A stretch of 64,000 nt of DNA, from positions 1,798,001 through 1,862,000 of the forward strand of contig NC_013037.1 of the NCBI RefSeq assembly GCF_000023125.1, read 5' to 3'. The notes beneath the pieces were generated by a model that had not been told where the DNA came from, ran no database searches, and saw only the letters and a list, made by a program, of their open reading frames with translations. Shown piece after piece: positions 1 to 7,770 of this stretch; position 1 is the stretch's first letter; the number at the start of each line of letters is the position of its first letter. Position numbers and translations under genes: made by a program. This DNA is from Dyadobacter fermentans DSM 18053 (GTDB lineage: Bacteria > Bacteroidota > Bacteroidia > Cytophagales > Spirosomataceae).

Positions 1-2258
1 CGGCCATTTTCATCGGTACTTCTCACTTTGAAAACATATTCGCCGGGAAGGAGGTTGGTATACGACGCCGTGATGTTGCGGCCCGCCATCACCCAGTCGT
101 TGTCGAGGCCCACGAGCTGGTAGCTGTATTGCAGCGACGGAATGTCGCGGTGACTGAGCGAGGCGTACTGGAATGCGACGAACGATTCGTCCGGGTTCAG
201 TTCCAGCGGCCCGCCGTCCAGGTCCTGCAACCGCTCCTGCCCGAATATCTTCACGGAGGTAATGGCCGGAGGCTTCTGCACCGGCACCGAAGCGAAATGC
301 CGCGGGTTGATTACCACGACGTGGTCGAGCATGACCGCGTAAATTTTGCCCTCGGCCAGCGTCACGTAATTCCAGTAATCCTGCAAGGTCTTGCCCAAAT
401 CGAGCTCCACCTTGCTCACATTGTTGCTCGCGGGATCATACGTTGCCAATCCTTCGCGGCTCGCGCACCAGATTACGCCCTTGTCGTCAATGCCCAGTGA
501 CGAAATCTGGTCGTACGGCAAGCCATCCTTCGTCGTGATACTCCGGATCACCTTCCCGCCCGCATCGATTTTGAGCAGGCCGCTGGAAGTCGCCGCGGCC
601 CATATTTCGCCGGTTTTGCTTTGGCGCATTTCATAAATGTACTCCTCGGCAATGTCGGGCGCGGGCAGCATGGAGAAATGCTCGCGTTGGTGATCATAGC
701 GCAGCATTCCTTTGCCCTGCACGCTAAACAGAATGTCGCCATTTGAAAGCGGTATAAAAGCCTGTGCATCGGCGAATGCGAAAAGGCCGTAACGCGGGTC
801 GGTACCGTCAAACCGCAGGGTCGTTTTAGTAGCCGGCTGGTAGCGGTAAATGGCGTCGCCGTCAATCTGGAACCATATATTTTTTTGTTTATCCAAAAAA
901 ACAAAGGGTGCTTCGTAGGATGCCAGGCCGGGCTTCGTCTGGTTGAAGCGCCGCAACACGGTTTCTCCGGGCGAGAGTGAGTAAATACCGTCGAAACCGG
1001 CAAACCACCAGGTATCGTCCACTTTGGCGGTCATAACGAACCGGTTATTGCGCAGCCGTTTGCTGGGCGTCACGAATTTCTGGTATTTGCGATCTGCCGT
1101 GTTGTAGAACACAACGCCATCTTCCTTGCAGGCCACGATCATGCTGCCGTCGACGGTGATGGAGTTGGCATGGGCAAAGTTTGTTTCGAGAAAAAACGGA
1201 AAGCTGGGCAGTTTGTAAATCGCCTCGATGGGATTTTTGGGGAGCGTTTTGCTCACGCCATTGATCGTCCCGAGCCATACATTGCCTTGCGCGTCGGAAA
1301 TCGCGTCCCGAAAATGCCCGTAAGCGATGGTGTAGGCCTGGTCCTGGCTGTATTCGATTTTGCGGAAAGGCTGCCCCGGTTCTTTCACAAATGCCGCAAA
1401 GAGCCAGGTAGAGACCCACAGCCGGTCCTGCCGGTCCATAAAAATGAAATTGCAGCCCTCACCAATCAGCTTGCCATCCAGCGCATAATGCGTGTCCACT
1501 TTGCCGGTGCGGTAGTTCCAGTAGTTCAGCGACGGGTCGGTATCGCAGCCATACCACACATTTCCCGTACGGTCGACGGCGATCGCGTGCACTTTCGCCG
1601 ATTCGAGCAGCGGGCTGCGCAGGACATTGTTTCCTTTGAAGTATACGCGGTCGGCTTTGCAATCGATAAACAGCGGCCGGTTACCTCCTACCCACATCCC
1701 GCGTCTCAGCGTATCGTACACCATCACTTTTAGCTCAAAGCCACGGAAATCGAATTTGCGGGCGTCGGGAAACAGATCGGTGACAGGACCTAGTTTATTA
1801 TTTTGGTAAACAAACAGGCCATCGGAGGTCCCGATCCAGATGCGCTGCCGGCCATCCTGACGGATGCTGACGATGTAGCGATTTGCCAGCTCTCGAAACC
1901 GGGGATCATGCGAAAAGCGGCCGTTTTTTTTATCAAACAAAAGCACACCGCGCCGCAGGCCGATCATCAGCGTGTCCTCTCCGCCGAACGGCCAAATCGC
2001 ATTCACATAATGCTTCTGACCTCCCGCCGCATCATGAAAACGCCGGACGACGGCACCGTCGTAACGGTCGAGGCCGGCAGACGTGCCAATCCACAAAAAG
2101 CCGGATGAATCTTTGTACAAACAGCGGATTTGCTTTGCACTAAGGCCATCCTGCCAGCGGATGTTCTGGAATAACGTCTGCGCCCGAAGGCCTCCGCTGT
2201 ACAGCCAGAGACCCATAACGGACATTGTCCAGAACAGCCTTTTGAGGAAAAACGACAC
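1..2258 (-). CDS. Two-component regulator propeller sensor protein (5' part, runs off left edge)
   Basis: The reading frame starts at a GTG (2258) followed by a signal-peptide-like stretch (KRLFW, a hydrophobic run, then LRAQ). An ATG at 2225 is the alternative start. It continues open to base 1, about 750 codons. Repeated blades of the type LWIGTSAGLDRYDG and IWIGTSDGLFVY mark the periplasmic beta-propeller sensor domain. The last readable part (residues about 700-750, with LDNDW and YTNLLPGEYVFKVR) matches the Y_Y_Y domain that precedes the membrane helix. In this family the missing C-terminus is a histidine kinase, often fused to a receiver and AraC HTH, or a lone DNA-binding domain; which one cannot be seen here. 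It is divergent from the DKNYY-repeat gene. Confidence 0.85.
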   Translation of the reverse strand, partial: MSFFLKRLFWTMSVMGLWLYSGGLRAQTLFQNIRWQDGLSAKQIRCLYKDSSGFLWIGTSAGLDRYDGAVVRRFHDAAGGQKHYVNAIWPFGGEDTLMIGLRRGVLLFDKKNGRFSHDPRFRELANRYIVSIRQDGRQRIWIGTSDGLFVYQNNKLGPVTDLFPDARKFDFRGFELKVMVYDTLRRGMWVGGNRPLFIDCKADRVYFKGNNVLRSPLLESAKVHAIAVDRTGNVWYGCDTDPSLNYWNYRTGKVDTHYALDGKLIGEGCNFIFMDRQDRLWVSTWLFAAFVKEPGQPFRKIEYSQDQAYTIAYGHFRDAISDAQGNVWLGTINGVSKTLPKNPIEAIYKLPSFPFFLETNFAHANSITVDGSMIVACKEDGVVFYNTADRKYQKFVTPSKRLRNNRFVMTAKVDDTWWFAGFDGIYSLSPGETVLRRFNQTKPGLASYEAPFVFLDKQKNIWFQIDGDAIYRYQPATKTTLRFDGTDPRYGLFAFADAQAFIPLSNGDILFSVQGKGMLRYDHQREHFSMLPAPDIAEEYIYEMRQSKTGEIWAAATSSGLLKIDAGGKVIRSITTKDGLPYDQISSLGIDDKGVIWCASREGLATYDPASNNVSKVELDLGKTLQDYWNYVTLAEGKIYAVMLDHVVVINPRHFASVPVQKPPAITSVKIFGQERLQDLDGGPLELNPDESFVAFQYASLSHRDIPSLQYSYQLVGLDNDWVMAGRNITASYTNLLPGEYVFKVRSTDENG

Positions 2259-2559
2259 GGGTTAGGGGGATTTCATGGAAGATTCGCATCTAATATGCTT
2301 CATCTGAAGCCCAAATACGTCAATTCTATGCAACCGTACTACCTCATTTATTTATCGGTAAACGCCAGGAACCGCCTCAAAACGGCGGAAACGGCGATTT
2401 TGTAATTACCGCTTACTCAATGATTTACCGGTAAATAGTCGAAAGCTACCGTTGCATCATTAAAATTCAACGTTGCACAAGCCGATATGCACTTTTGCGC
2501 CGCCATTCCCACCGCCATGAAAAATAAAACCTTATCACTCAATCTCATCCTATACCATT
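2259..2559. other. Divergent intergenic region with two palindromes
   Basis: This 301-base gap separates the divergent propeller-sensor and DKNYY genes. I see no gene in it: the DKNYY frame has a stop just upstream of its ATG. It holds two copies of TTTAYCGGTAAA (listed separately) and a short CCGCC/GGCGG hairpin around 2372-2388. Both promoters should lie here, but no clear TAnnTTTG element is visible. Confidence 0.6.
2351..2436. promoter_or_regulatory. Pair of operator-like palindromes TTTAYCGGTAAA
   Basis: The sequence TTTATCGGTAAA lies at 2351-2362 and TTTACCGGTAAA at 2424-2435. The second sits inside a perfect 14-bp palindrome, ATTTACCGGTAAAT, at 2423-2436. Their centres are 73 bp apart, about seven helical turns, so a dimeric regulator could bind both on one DNA face. 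Binding is inferred from symmetry and position only. Confidence 0.45.
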
Positions 2560-3261
2560 ATGCTGATCCTGCTATTGATCGCGAGTGTATGCCTGACCCT
2601 GGTCGTTGCAAGTATGTTCCTGCTCCGCCCTGCCGCCAAATCCTTCGTCCCATCGGGTGCATCCGACATGTACCAGATTGAAAACAAGCTGGTTTACTAC
2701 ATGGAAAAAGCCGGACACAAGGTTCGGATCGCCGACGCACACGCCCGGACATTCCAGGTGCTGACTACCGGCGCTGCCGGTCGCTCCGTTGCTTCGCATT
2801 ATGCTCGTGACTTTCAGAACGTCTATTTCCGGGGTAAATGCATTCCCGGCGCCAATCCGGTCTATTTCCAGATTCTGGGCTCCGACCTCGGCCGCGACGA
2901 CCGCAATGTATTCAAAGCCAGCGAAATGATTTCGTCCGATGCAAAGAATTTCAAATGCCTCGACGAGCGTTTAAGCAAAGACAGCCAGCGCGTTTACTTC
3001 GATGCGCAGGTGATTTCGGAAGATGCCAGCCATTTCAGATACATTGGCAAATGGCAGAAAAACGCATTTTATAAGGACCACAGCAAAGTGTTCGTGGACG
3101 GCAAAGGCTACCGCGTGGCCGACATTGATACATTCGGCTATGCAGGCAATGGCGTTTTTACGGATCGCTACCAGGTTTATAAATTCGACGGCGAAGGATT
3201 TCGGAGCAATTCCGGCCAGCCGGTTTTCCGGGCGATGATGCAGTTCGAGCCGGCATTCTGA
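2560..3261 (+). CDS. DKNYY-repeat protein, membrane anchored
   Basis: 233 residues. An N-terminal hydrophobic segment (about 2-22) is followed by repeated units in which a DxxxVY/F pattern recurs: SHYARDFQNVYF, GRDDRNVFKAS, SKDSQRVYFD, YKDHSKVFVDG and FTDRYQVYKFDG. This is the spacing of DKNYY family repeats, whose biochemical role is unknown. The ATG at 2560 is the first possible start because an in-frame stop lies shortly upstream. It is expected to be anchored in the inner membrane or exported. It ends 69 bases before the convergent gene at 3330. Confidence 0.8.
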   Translation: MLILLLIASVCLTLVVASMFLLRPAAKSFVPSGASDMYQIENKLVYYMEKAGHKVRIADAHARTFQVLTTGAAGRSVASHYARDFQNVYFRGKCIPGANPVYFQILGSDLGRDDRNVFKASEMISSDAKNFKCLDERLSKDSQRVYFDAQVISEDASHFRYIGKWQKNAFYKDHSKVFVDGKGYRVADIDTFGYAGNGVFTDRYQVYKFDGEGFRSNSGQPVFRAMMQFEPAF

Positions 3262-3267
3262 TCCATA

Positions 3268-3310
3268 CAAAAAGGTGCCGCCCCGCGCTACAACACGCCG
3301 GACGGCACCT
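3268..3310 (-). terminator. Intrinsic terminator of the alcohol dehydrogenase operon
   Basis: Read on the minus strand, AGGTGCCG and CGGCACCT form an 8-bp perfect stem around a GC-rich loop, followed at once by a run of T (the A run at 3268-3272). It lies just past the stop of the 3330-3809 gene. Confidence 0.6.
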
Positions 3311-3329
3311 CGTCACTTCAACCTTACGG

Positions 3330-3809
3330 TCACTTTCTGCGCGACAGCGCCACCAGCAGACCTACCACTGCCACCGTACAAATCACCTTTCCGGCGAATC
3401 CGGCAGCATTATGTTTCAGCTCGGCTTTGCCTCCGTGTTCCTCGAAAAGATTGGGCACGTGGCCGCCTTTCAGGTCGTCGGCAATGCCTTCCATAATCTG
3501 CACGCGATCGGCCATCAGCAGCCCGATCCAATGCATGACGTGCGACTCGCTGAATGTGAATGCCCAGCGGCGCAGCTTTCCGCTCAATCCGGTTGGCGGG
3601 TTGGGCGTTCCGAAAACGGCTGAGAGGCTTGGCCTTTCGTTCGAATGCAGGATTTCCACGAGCTGCGGCTGCTGGGGCGGACGTTCCCAGATCATTCCCC
3701 TGTTATCATTCTCGGTCCGCTTTTTCATCGGATAATTGGGCACATCGAGCGGGTCCGCATCGATTCCCCAGCCGTTGATATGGCTGTAATCAGTGAGTGG
3801 CTTTTTCAT
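3330..3809 (-). CDS. Hypothetical protein with C-terminal membrane anchor
   Basis: 159 residues, not assigned to a named family. The N-terminal part is polar and proline rich (MKKPLTDYSHINGWGIDAD...). The C-terminus has one hydrophobic segment (about 135-155, AGKVICTVAVVGLLVALS) ending in RRK, so it is probably tail-anchored with the bulk in the cytoplasm. It starts only seven bases after the stop of the zinc alcohol dehydrogenase gene and shares its terminator, so the two are very likely one operon. The function is unknown. Confidence 0.75.
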   Translation of the reverse strand: MKKPLTDYSHINGWGIDADPLDVPNYPMKKRTENDNRGMIWERPPQQPQLVEILHSNERPSLSAVFGTPNPPTGLSGKLRRWAFTFSESHVMHWIGLLMADRVQIMEGIADDLKGGHVPNLFEEHGGKAELKHNAAGFAGKVICTVAVVGLLVALSRRK

Positions 3810-3816
3810 AACAATA

Positions 3817-4974
3817 TTATTTTCTGGCTGATGGCGGGATCAGGATAGGCTTGATACAATTGTCGAGTTTTGCTGAGAAGATGTGATAAGCATCAGCCAC
3901 TTCTTCGAGCGGCACACGGTGCGTTACGATCGCTTTCGGGTCAATCCGGCCGGATTGCACGTGTTCGATCAGCCGCGGCAAAAGCCGCTTAACGGATGCC
4001 TGGTTAGCCCTGAGCGTCAGCCCTTTGTTGACCACGTTACCGATCGGAATGATGTTCCCGGTGGGCCCGTAAACCCCGACGATCGACACAATACCTCCTT
4101 TTTTCACCGCATTGATCGCCCAATGCAGCGCAATGGCCGAGCCCGATTGCAGCATCATTTTCCGACCTGTGATGGTATGGAAAGCACTTCCCGCCGCTTC
4201 GCAGCCAACGGCATCGATACACACATCGGCACCGATCCAGTCGGTTGTTTTTTTAATGAAAAGGACCGGATCTTCCAGCGAGCGAAAGTTGTAGGCCTCG
4301 CATTGCGCGTAGTTTTTCACAAATTCGAGGCGGTATTCCAGGTGGTCGATCACAATCACGCGGCCCGCACCGAAAAGCCAGGCGCATTTGGCAGCCATGA
4401 TCCCAATGGGCCCCGCACCGAACACCACCACCGTGTCGCCCGGTTTAATGCCCGCCATTTCGGCGGCCTGGTAGCCGGTCGGCAGCACGTCCGTGAGCAA
4501 CACGGCGTCGTCATGGTCCATATCGTCGGGGATGATCATCGGGCCTACGTCCGCGTAAGGAACACGCACGTACTCCGCCTGGCCGCCGTCATAGCCGCCG
4601 GCCGTGTGCGAGTAGCCGAAAATCCCTCCCACAGCCGTAGCTTCGGGGTTGGACTCGTGGCAGTTGCCAAAAAGCTGTTGTTCGCAAAAAACGCATTTGC
4701 CGCAAGCGACATTGAAAGGGACCAATACGTTATCGCCCACTTTGAGTTTGGTCACATCGGGCCCCACTTCTTCCACCACGCCCACAAATTCATGACCGAA
4801 AGTGGTCCCTATGCGCGTATCGGGCACCATTCCGTGGTAAAGGTGCAGGTCGGAGCCGCATATGCAGGACCGGGTGACGCGCACGATGGCGTCACCCGAA
4901 TGCTCGATGCGCGGCATCGGCTTGTTGCGGTCGGCACGGACCCGGTAGGGTCCTCGATAATTCATTGCTAGCAT
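3817..4974 (-). CDS. Zinc-dependent alcohol dehydrogenase (formaldehyde dehydrogenase-like MDR)
   Basis: 385 residues of the medium-chain dehydrogenase family; it should oxidise an alcohol or aldehyde adduct with NAD(P). Visible features are the catalytic zinc ligands Cys39 (CICGSD) and His61-Glu62 (GHE), the structural zinc cysteines at 91, 94, 97 and 105, and the nucleotide-binding GAGPIG near residue 190. The stretch CFHTITGRK-type insert and overall length resemble the FdhA-like branch of glutathione-independent enzymes, but the substrate cannot be read from sequence. It is the first gene of a two-gene operon with the anchored protein downstream. The start could also be three codons later. 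Confidence 0.9.
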   Translation of the reverse strand: MLAMNYRGPYRVRADRNKPMPRIEHSGDAIVRVTRSCICGSDLHLYHGMVPDTRIGTTFGHEFVGVVEEVGPDVTKLKVGDNVLVPFNVACGKCVFCEQQLFGNCHESNPEATAVGGIFGYSHTAGGYDGGQAEYVRVPYADVGPMIIPDDMDHDDAVLLTDVLPTGYQAAEMAGIKPGDTVVVFGAGPIGIMAAKCAWLFGAGRVIVIDHLEYRLEFVKNYAQCEAYNFRSLEDPVLFIKKTTDWIGADVCIDAVGCEAAGSAFHTITGRKMMLQSGSAIALHWAINAVKKGGIVSIVGVYGPTGNIIPIGNVVNKGLTLRANQASVKRLLPRLIEHVQSGRIDPKAIVTHRVPLEEVADAYHIFSAKLDNCIKPILIPPSARK

Positions 4975-5067
4975 GTAGTTCGTGTTTAAACTGTTGATGA
5001 TCGGTTTTTTGGATGGCGCGATTGCTTAAAAATCGTGCCCGATCAACAGCCTGAACCCGCATGCCTC

Positions 5068-5448
5068 CTACTTCACCCGCTTGGCCGAAGCGTCGAACAT
5101 ATTCATCATATTGCCTTTCAGGTTATCGTCGTCTACTTTCGAAAGGTCGAGCGTAACGTCGTAGCCCTGCGCTGTGAAGCCGATAATGATCTTGTCCGCT
5201 GCCTCGTCAATGCCGGTAATCGCGATTTTGTCCGCGCTCGGGTCCGTAGCGTTGGTGATCTGTCCGGTCAGTTTCCCATCCGTCCGGGTGAGGTCGGCCA
5301 GGAGCTTTGCATCGCCGTTAGGTGTACCCACAACCGTGATTTCCCACTTGCCCGCAAAGAAATCGGCAGGCGCAGCGGTTTGGGCAATGCTGGTGCAAAC
5401 GACGCCCAGCATTAAAAAGAGCATGATCATAGAACCGATTCTTCTCAT
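5068..5448 (-). CDS. Secreted lipocalin-like small protein
   Basis: 126 residues. The N-terminal signal peptide (about 1-23, MRRIGSMIMLFLMLGV then TSIAQ) points to export. The mature part begins FFAGKWEITVVGTP and continues with alternating short strands (GKLTGQITN, DKIIIGFTAQGYDVTLDLS), like the small beta-barrel proteins of Bacteroidota that report loss of fit between a sugar or lipid model and a barrel. No catalytic residues stand out and the ligand is unknown. It is transcribed away from the MFS exporter at 5713. Confidence 0.75.
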   Translation of the reverse strand: MRRIGSMIMLFLMLGVVCTSIAQTAAPADFFAGKWEITVVGTPNGDAKLLADLTRTDGKLTGQITNATDPSADKIAITGIDEAADKIIIGFTAQGYDVTLDLSKVDDDNLKGNMMNMFDASAKRVK

Positions 5449-5543
5449 AGTCGCAATGGATTTGTGGTTAAAATAAAATGAAACCGCGATCAGCAGGAGT
5501 CGCTGTGCCGATCAGCTGAGACAAAGTAAAGAAGAAGTTCTCT

Positions 5544-5566
5544 TATTGTCTATAATAAAGACAATA
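5544..5566. promoter_or_regulatory. Inverted repeat TATTGTCT-N7-AGACAATA (putative operator)
   Basis: Two perfect 8-base arms (5544-5551 and 5559-5566) are separated by seven A/T bases. The repeat covers the -33 element and most of the spacer of the promoter at 5546-5575, the position expected for a repressor site. No regulator gene is adjacent. Confidence 0.55.
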
Positions 5567-5575
5567 ATATTTTTG
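5546..5575 (+). promoter_or_regulatory. Bacteroidota-type promoter for the MFS exporter
   Basis: TTG at 5546-5548 and TATTTTTG (TAnnTTTG) at 5568-5575 are separated by 19 bases, a good match to the -33/-7 promoter of the phylum. Transcription would begin near 5582, leaving a leader of about 130 bases before the ATG at 5713. Confidence 0.6.
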
Positions 5576-5712
5576 CAAATAAATACCCTTTTAATGCAAA
5601 CTTGCTTCATGGCCGGATTTAAGCGGATTTGTCTGAATCACCCCTTGAAAAAGTCTGGTTCACCGACCGTCCGCGCATCCGCAGCCGGGTAATTTTGCAA
5701 AAAGATTTCACC

Positions 5713-6906
5713 ATGAAAATGAAACCCGCGGAGTTTATCGCCCTCTCCGCCTGCACGATGACGCTCACCGCGTTGGGAATCGACGTAATGCTGCCTGCCT
5801 TCGGCGATGTACGGCGCCATTTCGGCCTCAGCGCCGACTCCACCGCCACCGCGCAAATCATTTCGTTCTTTTTCATGGGGCAAGTCGCGCAAATCATTTT
5901 TGGCGCCTTATCCGATCGCTTCGGCAGGCTTCCTATCCTTCGGACCGGCTTTCCGCTTTACATTATCGGCGGGATCGTCGCGGCCATTGCGCCCGACCTG
6001 CCTATCATGCTTACCGCCCGCTTTTTCGCCGGCATGGGCGCGTCGGCCGTGTTCATGACCACCATCGCGGGTGTCCGCGACCGCTTTGTGGGTGATCATA
6101 TGGCGCGTATCCTGTCACTCATCTTCACGATTTTCCTCTTCACGCCTGTATTCGCGCCGTTCCTGGGCCTGGCTATATTATCGGTGGCTTCCTGGAAAAT
6201 GGTTTTTCTCACGCCTCCGCTGTTTGCGGTGGCGGTGTTCATCTGGTCGCTTCGGTTGGAAGAGTCCCTCCCACCCGCGCAGCGGACGTCACTTACGCGT
6301 GCGCACATCGGCCGGTCGATTGCCAGAGTGCTGGGTAACCGCACTTTTGTGCGCTACACCACGATCACGACATTGCTTTTCACCGCGCTAAGCTCTTACG
6401 TGTCCAGTTCGGAACATATTGTTGGGGAAATTTATGGCAGGCCGGAGCTGTTTGCCTGGATTTTTGCGGGAATGGGCGTCATGATGTCGCTCTGTGCATT
6501 GCTGAATTCGCGGCTTTCGTCCACGTTCGGAGCGCGGAAAACGATTCAATGGCTGCTGATCATCTACACGACCGTGGGCGCGGCCTTGCTCGCGTTCACC
6601 TCGGCGTTCGGCGATCCGCCGCAAATGCCGGTGTTTTTTGCCGCGATCACCATCATGCTTGCCATCAATCTGGCCGTGGAGCCCAACAGTAGCGCGCTAG
6701 CGCTCGAACCGATGGGCGAAATGGCCGGAATGGCATCGGCCATTTACGGCACCTGCTTCTTTTTCGTGGGTGCGCTGTTCGGTTCGGTCACGAGCCACCT
6801 GATGGTGGACGGCGTGTTTCCGCTTGTGCTATGCTTTTTTGTTTTCGGGCTGATATCGGTGGCGCTGGTGCTAACCGACCGCCGGCCGGCCGGAGAAGTT
6901 TCCTAG
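5713..6906 (+). CDS. MFS multidrug exporter, Bcr/CflA type
   Basis: 397 residues from the ATG at 5713; upstream in-frame codons belong to the leader. About 12 membrane helices are expected. The loop between helices 2 and 3 carries the MFS motif GALSDRFGRLPIL. The opening with the pattern TALGIDVMLPAFGDVRRHF is typical of Bcr/CflA proton-coupled drug exporters. Likely role: efflux of toxic small molecules across the inner membrane. Its promoter is overlapped by an inverted repeat, suggesting inducible expression. Its stop codon overlaps the stop of the convergent 57-residue gene in the palindrome CTAG. Confidence 0.88.
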   Translation: MKMKPAEFIALSACTMTLTALGIDVMLPAFGDVRRHFGLSADSTATAQIISFFFMGQVAQIIFGALSDRFGRLPILRTGFPLYIIGGIVAAIAPDLPIMLTARFFAGMGASAVFMTTIAGVRDRFVGDHMARILSLIFTIFLFTPVFAPFLGLAILSVASWKMVFLTPPLFAVAVFIWSLRLEESLPPAQRTSLTRAHIGRSIARVLGNRTFVRYTTITTLLFTALSSYVSSSEHIVGEIYGRPELFAWIFAGMGVMMSLCALLNSRLSSTFGARKTIQWLLIIYTTVGAALLAFTSAFGDPPQMPVFFAAITIMLAINLAVEPNSSALALEPMGEMAGMASAIYGTCFFFVGALFGSVTSHLMVDGVFPLVLCFFVFGLISVALVLTDRRPAGEVS

Positions 6907-7076
6907 CTGCGTTTCCACTTCTTTTTCATGGCCGAATAGGATTTTTTGCTCACGGTTTTCTTACTCTTCGACCGCGACGTGCCTTTCTTTTTGCGCGCAT
7001 TAATATTGTTAACCAGCGAATTCTTCACGCCGAGCTTGTTGCGTTTGGTGTTTCTTTTCTTCTTAGTTGTTGACAT
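6903..7076 (-). CDS. Small basic Lys/Arg-rich protein (57 aa)
   Basis: A complete 57-residue frame starting at ATG 7076: MSTTKKKRNTKRNKLGVKNS, then an INARKKKGTSRSKSKKTVS segment and an MKKKWKRS end. Nearly half the residues are Lys or Arg and there is no hydrophobic segment, which suggests a cytoplasmic nucleic-acid-binding peptide. Very similar short proteins are, to my recollection, common in this phylum without assigned function. The TAG stop shares the tetranucleotide CTAG with the stop of the exporter on the other strand. Confidence 0.7.
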   Translation of the reverse strand: MSTTKKKRNTKRNKLGVKNSLVNNINARKKKGTSRSKSKKTVSKKSYSAMKKKWKRS

Positions 7077-7208
7077 ATCTTTTTTGTTTTGATAATAGAT
7101 ATGTCAATATCCGTGCCGCATAGGACCTCGTTTACGAAAACGAAGGACAATGATATTCAACTCGCAGGTCTGCATTGGCCTACAATGCTGCATTTGCCTC
7201 ACAAATCC

Positions 7209-7688
7209 CTAGTCATTCGAAGAACTGCATGAATCGCCGGATGAATCCGAAGAAGAATCGCTGCCGGAGCCGTCGCTATCGCAGCTACTTCCCGAATCAT
7301 CGTAGCTGAAAGCGTTGCCGGCATCGCCAGCATCGGATGGATCGCTTCCATACGCGCCCGTATCGTAGGATTCGCCTCCAAACGTGCCTGTATCGTAGGA
7401 TTCGCCTCCAAACGTGCCCGTATCGTAGGATTCGCCCGCGCCTCCGCCACCAAACTCGGCCCCTCCGAAAGCCAACGGTTCGTACAGGGTATTTTCAGAT
7501 CCGGGACTATTTGTATAAAACTGATCCGAAGAGCCGGAATGACCGAATGCCGTCGGGTGATCATCGATTGCATTACCCCGGTTTGGAGGTGCTACGCGTT
7601 TTCTGTAAGCAATGGTATTCTGCCTTCCGGCGCGCAAAAACAGGAGCACCAGCGCAATGATGACGAGCAATATAACCGCTTCGAACAT
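7209..7688 (-). CDS. Membrane-anchored Gly/Ser/Asp-rich repeat protein
   Basis: 159 residues. The first 20 form a hydrophobic anchor (MFEAVILLVIIALVLLFLRA). A linker leads to a low-complexity region with three tandem ten-residue units, GESYDTGTFG twice and GESYDTGAYG, followed by a Ser/Asp/Cys-rich tail (CDSDGSGSDSSSDSSGDSC). Composition suggests a disordered acidic extension; tail cysteines may bind metal or form disulfides. No known domain is seen. The repeats are encoded by 30-bp DNA repeats, so length probably varies between strains. Confidence 0.7.
   Translation of the reverse strand: MFEAVILLVIIALVLLFLRAGRQNTIAYRKRVAPPNRGNAIDDHPTAFGHSGSSDQFYTNSPGSENTLYEPLAFGGAEFGGGGAGESYDTGTFGGESYDTGTFGGESYDTGAYGSDPSDAGDAGNAFSYDDSGSSCDSDGSGSDSSSDSSGDSCSSSND
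7361..7440. repeat. 30-bp tandem repeat inside the Gly/Ser-rich gene
   Basis: Units begin TATCGTAGGATTCGCCTCCA at 7361 and 7391, with a partial third copy at 7421-7440. The first two units differ at a single base. The period is a multiple of three, so gain or loss of a unit keeps the frame. Confidence 0.85.
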
Positions 7689-7770
7689 ATCAGGTAAGTT
7701 TGGGATGAGTACCCAATATACCCGTCGCTACACCTCTCCCCGCATCCGATTAGCAGGCGGAGACAAACAG

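Noticed and set aside
3883..4971. Long plus-strand open frame (362 codons) opposite the alcohol dehydrogenase
   Set aside because: It runs antisense to a clearly conserved enzyme and has no recognisable domain; it is a codon-bias shadow.
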